From Bacteroidetes bacterium HGW-Bacteroidetes-2 (lineage in GTDB: Bacteria; Bacteroidota; Bacteroidia; Flavobacteriales; Flavobacteriaceae), in assembly GCA_002842575.1 (NCBI GenBank), contig PHDJ01000012.1, forward strand, positions 1 through 63,588: DNA of 63,588 nucleotides, written 5' to 3'. Of the stretch, positions 60,859 to 63,588 are shown piece after piece. Every line of letters starts with the position of its first letter. Position 1 is the stretch's first letter. The position numbers and the translations under genes were made by a program. The notes under the pieces were generated by a model that did no database searches, was not told where the DNA came from, and worked only from the letters and a program-made list of their open reading frames with translations.

Positions 60859-63588
60859 ATGAGTTTTTCATTAAAACCCATTGCAATAGCAATGCTGTTA
60901 GCAGTATTCTATTCCTTTACAATATTTGCACAAACCCCTGAGCAATCTAGAAAAATTACTTCCAACTACAACACCAATTATTTAAAACTACTGTCTGCCG
61001 ACTTTTTAGAGAAGTCGCAGAGCGAAAAGGCAAGTGCCGTGGCGTATGCAAAAGCCTATAACCTTCCTATTACCAAAACCTTGGAAGATGGAGGTTTTGC
61101 CGAAGTACAACGCGTATTGCCCGACGGCACCCTTATTTATTACCGTACTAATAACGTGAATGCTGCAAAATCAACCCGTGTAAACCACCTAAATATAGGA
61201 GGCTCCACAGGTCTAAATTTAGACGGTCAGAATATGATAGCCTATGTTTGGGATGGTGGTCATGCACGAATTACGCATCAAGAATTTGATGGTCCAGGTG
61301 GAAACAACCGAGTAAGTGTAGAAGATGCAGTTTCAGAAGGAGGTATAGACCTTAATTTTCATGCGGCGCATGTTTCTGGTACAATTGCTGCATCGGGTGT
61401 ATTTGCACCAGCCAAAGGAATGGCGCCCCAAGCAAAAGTGCGCGGTTATAAGTGGAATAACGATGTATCAGAAGCCACCACAGCAGCAGCTAATGGCATG
61501 TTACTTTCTAATCATTCGTATGGATTTGATGCATCGGCTATTCCAGACCAATGGTTTGGGGCGTATCAATCTACCGCACGTGGTTGGGATGTTGTACAAT
61601 ACAATGCTCCTTTTTATTTGATGGTGAATTCTGCCGGAAATGATGGGGAGGATGCTACTTCCAATGGATTACCTCTTTTAGGGAATGCTAATTATGATAA
61701 ACTAAACGGGATTTCTACCGCTAAAAATAATTTAGTAGTGGCAGCAGCAAATGATGCAAACATAGATGTTAATGGGAATTTACTTTCAGTAAGCATAGCT
61801 AGTTTTAGCAGCCAAGGGCCCACAGACGATTTTAGAATAAAACCAGATATTACTGGAAATGGCGTAGGTTTAACCTCAAGCTTTGAAACAAGTAATACAG
61901 CTTATGGAACCATTTCTGGAACGTCCATGTCCTCTCCAAATGTCACTGGATCTTTACTTTTACTACAACAGCATGCCAATAACGTAAATGGCAATTTTAT
62001 GCGAGCAGCAACCTTAAAAGGACTTGTGCTCCACACCGCAGACGATGGTGGGCCAAATGGACCGGATGCTCTATGGGGTTGGGGGTTACTCAACGCCAAA
62101 CGCGCAGCAGAAGTTATTACCAATAACGGTACTGCTACCTTATTAAATGAGTTAACTCTATTGCCGGGCCAAACCTTTACGATAAATGTAGAGTCTGATG
62201 GCATTAATAATTTGCTAGCAAGTATTTCCTGGACAGACCCTGCAGGCGCCATCAATAATGTTTTAAACTCCTCCGTACCTGCTTTGGTAAACGATTTAGA
62301 TATTCGGGTAATCCAAGGAGGAAATACCTACTATCCGTGGCGATTAACGGGATTAACCACTAATAGCAATGGCGGTGACAATACCGTAGATCCTTTTGAG
62401 CGAGTAGATGTAAGTGGCGCATCAGGATCCTATACCATAACGGTAACTCATAAAGGTACGTTAACTGGAGGAAGTCAAAATTTTAGTTTGGTCGTGAGTG
62501 GACTTTTAGTTACCTGTACTTCCGCTACTATACCCCAAAACATCACTGTAAATAGTGTTACTGGAACCACAGCGGGGGCTTCATGGCAAGCTGTAGCAGG
62601 AACTTTGTATGACATACAGTATAGAAAGATTGGTACACCTAATTGGGTTTTAGTAGAAAACCTATCTTCCAATGATTATCTAATGACAGGCTTAAGCCCA
62701 ACCACCAATTATGAAATGCAAGTGCGTAGCAAATGTCTAGAAGGAGTTCCTTCGGCATTTTCAGCATCGGTTAATTTTACGACCATTGGTTTGACTTATT
62801 GTGATTCCTCTTCGCAATTTCCTACGGCTGATTTGTATATAAGTAATGTGACCTTGAACACTATAAACAATAGTTCCTCTTTCAACGGATATAGTAATTT
62901 TACCAATATAAGCACCACTTTGGAACAAGGGCAAAACTACACTATTTCTATAACTGCCGGAGCAAGTAATCCTGGATTTTTTGCCAATTATTCTGTGTGG
63001 ATTGATTATAATGGTAATGAAAGCTTTAATGATGCTGGGGAGCAGGTTTTTACTCTAGAAACTACTGCAGGTGTTACAGCAACAGGGTCATTTACGGTTC
63101 CTGTTGGTATAAATCCAGTCACTACCCGTATGCGGGTTTCTATGAATAATGCAGGGATTCCAACCTCTTGTGAAACTTTTAATTTTGGCGAGGTTGAGGA
63201 TTATTCTATAGTGATTCAACCAGAAGGTTATTTTTATCAGGACGGTATTTGGCTCCCATCAGACCCAAGTGGTATTGCAACTGCTCTCGATAATATTTCT
63301 GTGATGAATGGAACTACTTCACTGAATGCAGATACAGAAGCTAAAAACCTTTTAATTCAACAAGGAGCTTCTTTATCTATACCGCATTCTTTGAAAGTTA
63401 ATGGAAATATAACAAATGAGGGTCTATTAATCTTTGTTAGCAATGCCACAACCACAGGACAATTAGACACGTTTACAGGGACCATTACTGGCAATGTAGT
63501 TATACAACGCTACCTCCCTGCACGTCGTGCGTTCCGTTTCTTATCCTCTGCAGTAACCACAACAGGAAGCATCAACGCAAACTGGCAG
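60859..63588 (+). CDS. Secreted subtilisin-like protease (S8), incomplete at right edge
   Basis: A frame of 910 codons open to the window end. It has a signal peptide (MSFSLKPIAIAMLLAVFYSF, cleaved near A24), a pro-region, and the S8 catalytic triad D132 (YVWDGG), H168 (NFHAAHVSG) and S356 (SGTSMSSPN), with oxyanion N261 in NSAGND. A fibronectin-III-like domain follows (about 555-640, GASWQAVAGTLYDIQYRKIG) and a GEVED domain (about 700-790, DYNGNESFNDAGEQV, FGEVEDYSIVI). The end reads VIQRYLPARRAFRFLSSAVT, typical of T9SS-exported proteins before their C-terminal sorting domain. The rest lies outside the window. Confidence 0.93.
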   Translation, partial: MSFSLKPIAIAMLLAVFYSFTIFAQTPEQSRKITSNYNTNYLKLLSADFLEKSQSEKASAVAYAKAYNLPITKTLEDGGFAEVQRVLPDGTLIYYRTNNVNAAKSTRVNHLNIGGSTGLNLDGQNMIAYVWDGGHARITHQEFDGPGGNNRVSVEDAVSEGGIDLNFHAAHVSGTIAASGVFAPAKGMAPQAKVRGYKWNNDVSEATTAAANGMLLSNHSYGFDASAIPDQWFGAYQSTARGWDVVQYNAPFYLMVNSAGNDGEDATSNGLPLLGNANYDKLNGISTAKNNLVVAAANDANIDVNGNLLSVSIASFSSQGPTDDFRIKPDITGNGVGLTSSFETSNTAYGTISGTSMSSPNVTGSLLLLQQHANNVNGNFMRAATLKGLVLHTADDGGPNGPDALWGWGLLNAKRAAEVITNNGTATLLNELTLLPGQTFTINVESDGINNLLASISWTDPAGAINNVLNSSVPALVNDLDIRVIQGGNTYYPWRLTGLTTNSNGGDNTVDPFERVDVSGASGSYTITVTHKGTLTGGSQNFSLVVSGLLVTCTSATIPQNITVNSVTGTTAGASWQAVAGTLYDIQYRKIGTPNWVLVENLSSNDYLMTGLSPTTNYEMQVRSKCLEGVPSAFSASVNFTTIGLTYCDSSSQFPTADLYISNVTLNTINNSSSFNGYSNFTNISTTLEQGQNYTISITAGASNPGFFANYSVWIDYNGNESFNDAGEQVFTLETTAGVTATGSFTVPVGINPVTTRMRVSMNNAGIPTSCETFNFGEVEDYSIVIQPEGYFYQDGIWLPSDPSGIATALDNISVMNGTTSLNADTEAKNLLIQQGASLSIPHSLKVNGNITNEGLLIFVSNATTTGQLDTFTGTITGNVVIQRYLPARRAFRFLSSAVTTTGSINANWQ

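Noticed and set aside
61361-61621. Independent ORF inside the protease gene
   Set aside because: It is an alternate frame within the long S8 peptidase reading frame, which carries the catalytic triad.

Overview
The window is AT-rich chromosomal DNA from a member of the Bacteroidota, almost certainly a marine-type Flavobacteriaceae. The evidence is a type IX secretion sorting domain (36131-37186), an 1118-residue SecA, conserved flavobacterial families (DUF3822, TIGR02757, BatA-type and DUF937 proteins), poor Shine-Dalgarno signals, and several promoters of the Bacteroidota form TTTG-N17..21-TAnnTTTG. It is mostly an ordinary core-genome segment: about 58 protein genes, no rRNA or tRNA gene that I could see, no CRISPR, and no intact mobile element.

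Layout. 1-172: a truncated tyrosine-recombinase tail. 176-2248: promoter and operon of a membrane-anchored protein, a DUF3822 protein and RsmD. 2338-3762: a RecD-like helicase, followed by a 142-bp imperfect palindrome. 4026-6411: a KdsB-KdnB fusion protein and an acyltransferase, for Kdo/Kdo8N activation. 6469-9566: YebC, then the gcvT / SDR / pterin dehydratase run. 9830-14336: Nnr and UvrA. 14508-16667: an ECF sigma factor with a small partner, Nth and Bcp. 16704-25723: a large conserved unknown, an MBL hydrolase, an esterase, two Tic20-like membrane proteins, a dihydroorotase-like protein without metal ligands, a BatA-type protein, a TIGR02757 protein and a LolD-type ATPase. 25922-27427: MsrA, FolE and a small unknown. 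27470-31562: a TonB-dependent receptor operon, probably for a metal. 31661-37186: DUF937, SerA, SerC, a LuxC-like reductase, a ferredoxin and a T9SS cargo protein. 37299-39981: tandem alpha/beta hydrolases and two exported unknowns. 40128-46937: SecA, DUF2795, PduO-type adenosyltransferase, a tiny membrane protein and an M3 peptidase. 47100-47287: a 40-bp tandem palindromic array. 47457-52685: LptB, AhpD-like, TatC, KdsD and divergent RecQ. 52811-59041: a GbsR/MarR-like regulator and a complete RND efflux pump. 59176-59446: a cluster of REP/REPIN-like palindromes. 59812-60772: a small unknown and an HMCES/YedK-type protein. 60859-end: a subtilisin-like secreted protease that runs off the right edge.

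Functional links. LPS core synthesis appears twice: KdsD makes arabinose-5-phosphate for Kdo, the KdsB-KdnB fusion would oxidise and activate it, and LptB powers LPS export. SecA, TatC, LolD-type ATPase and LptB give an envelope-biogenesis flavour. UvrA, RecQ, Nth, the RecD-like helicase and the HMCES-like protein are DNA repair.

Most interesting items: the KdsB-KdnB fusion, the dihydroorotase-like pseudoenzyme, two palindrome arrays sharing a GACCCC-NNN-GGGGTC core, DNA-repair enzymes (Nth, RecQ) without their family's metal-binding cysteines, and a palindromic operator placed inside the promoter spacer of the efflux regulator. I did not identify a wholly new multi-gene system. All family calls are made by eye from motifs, without database searches.
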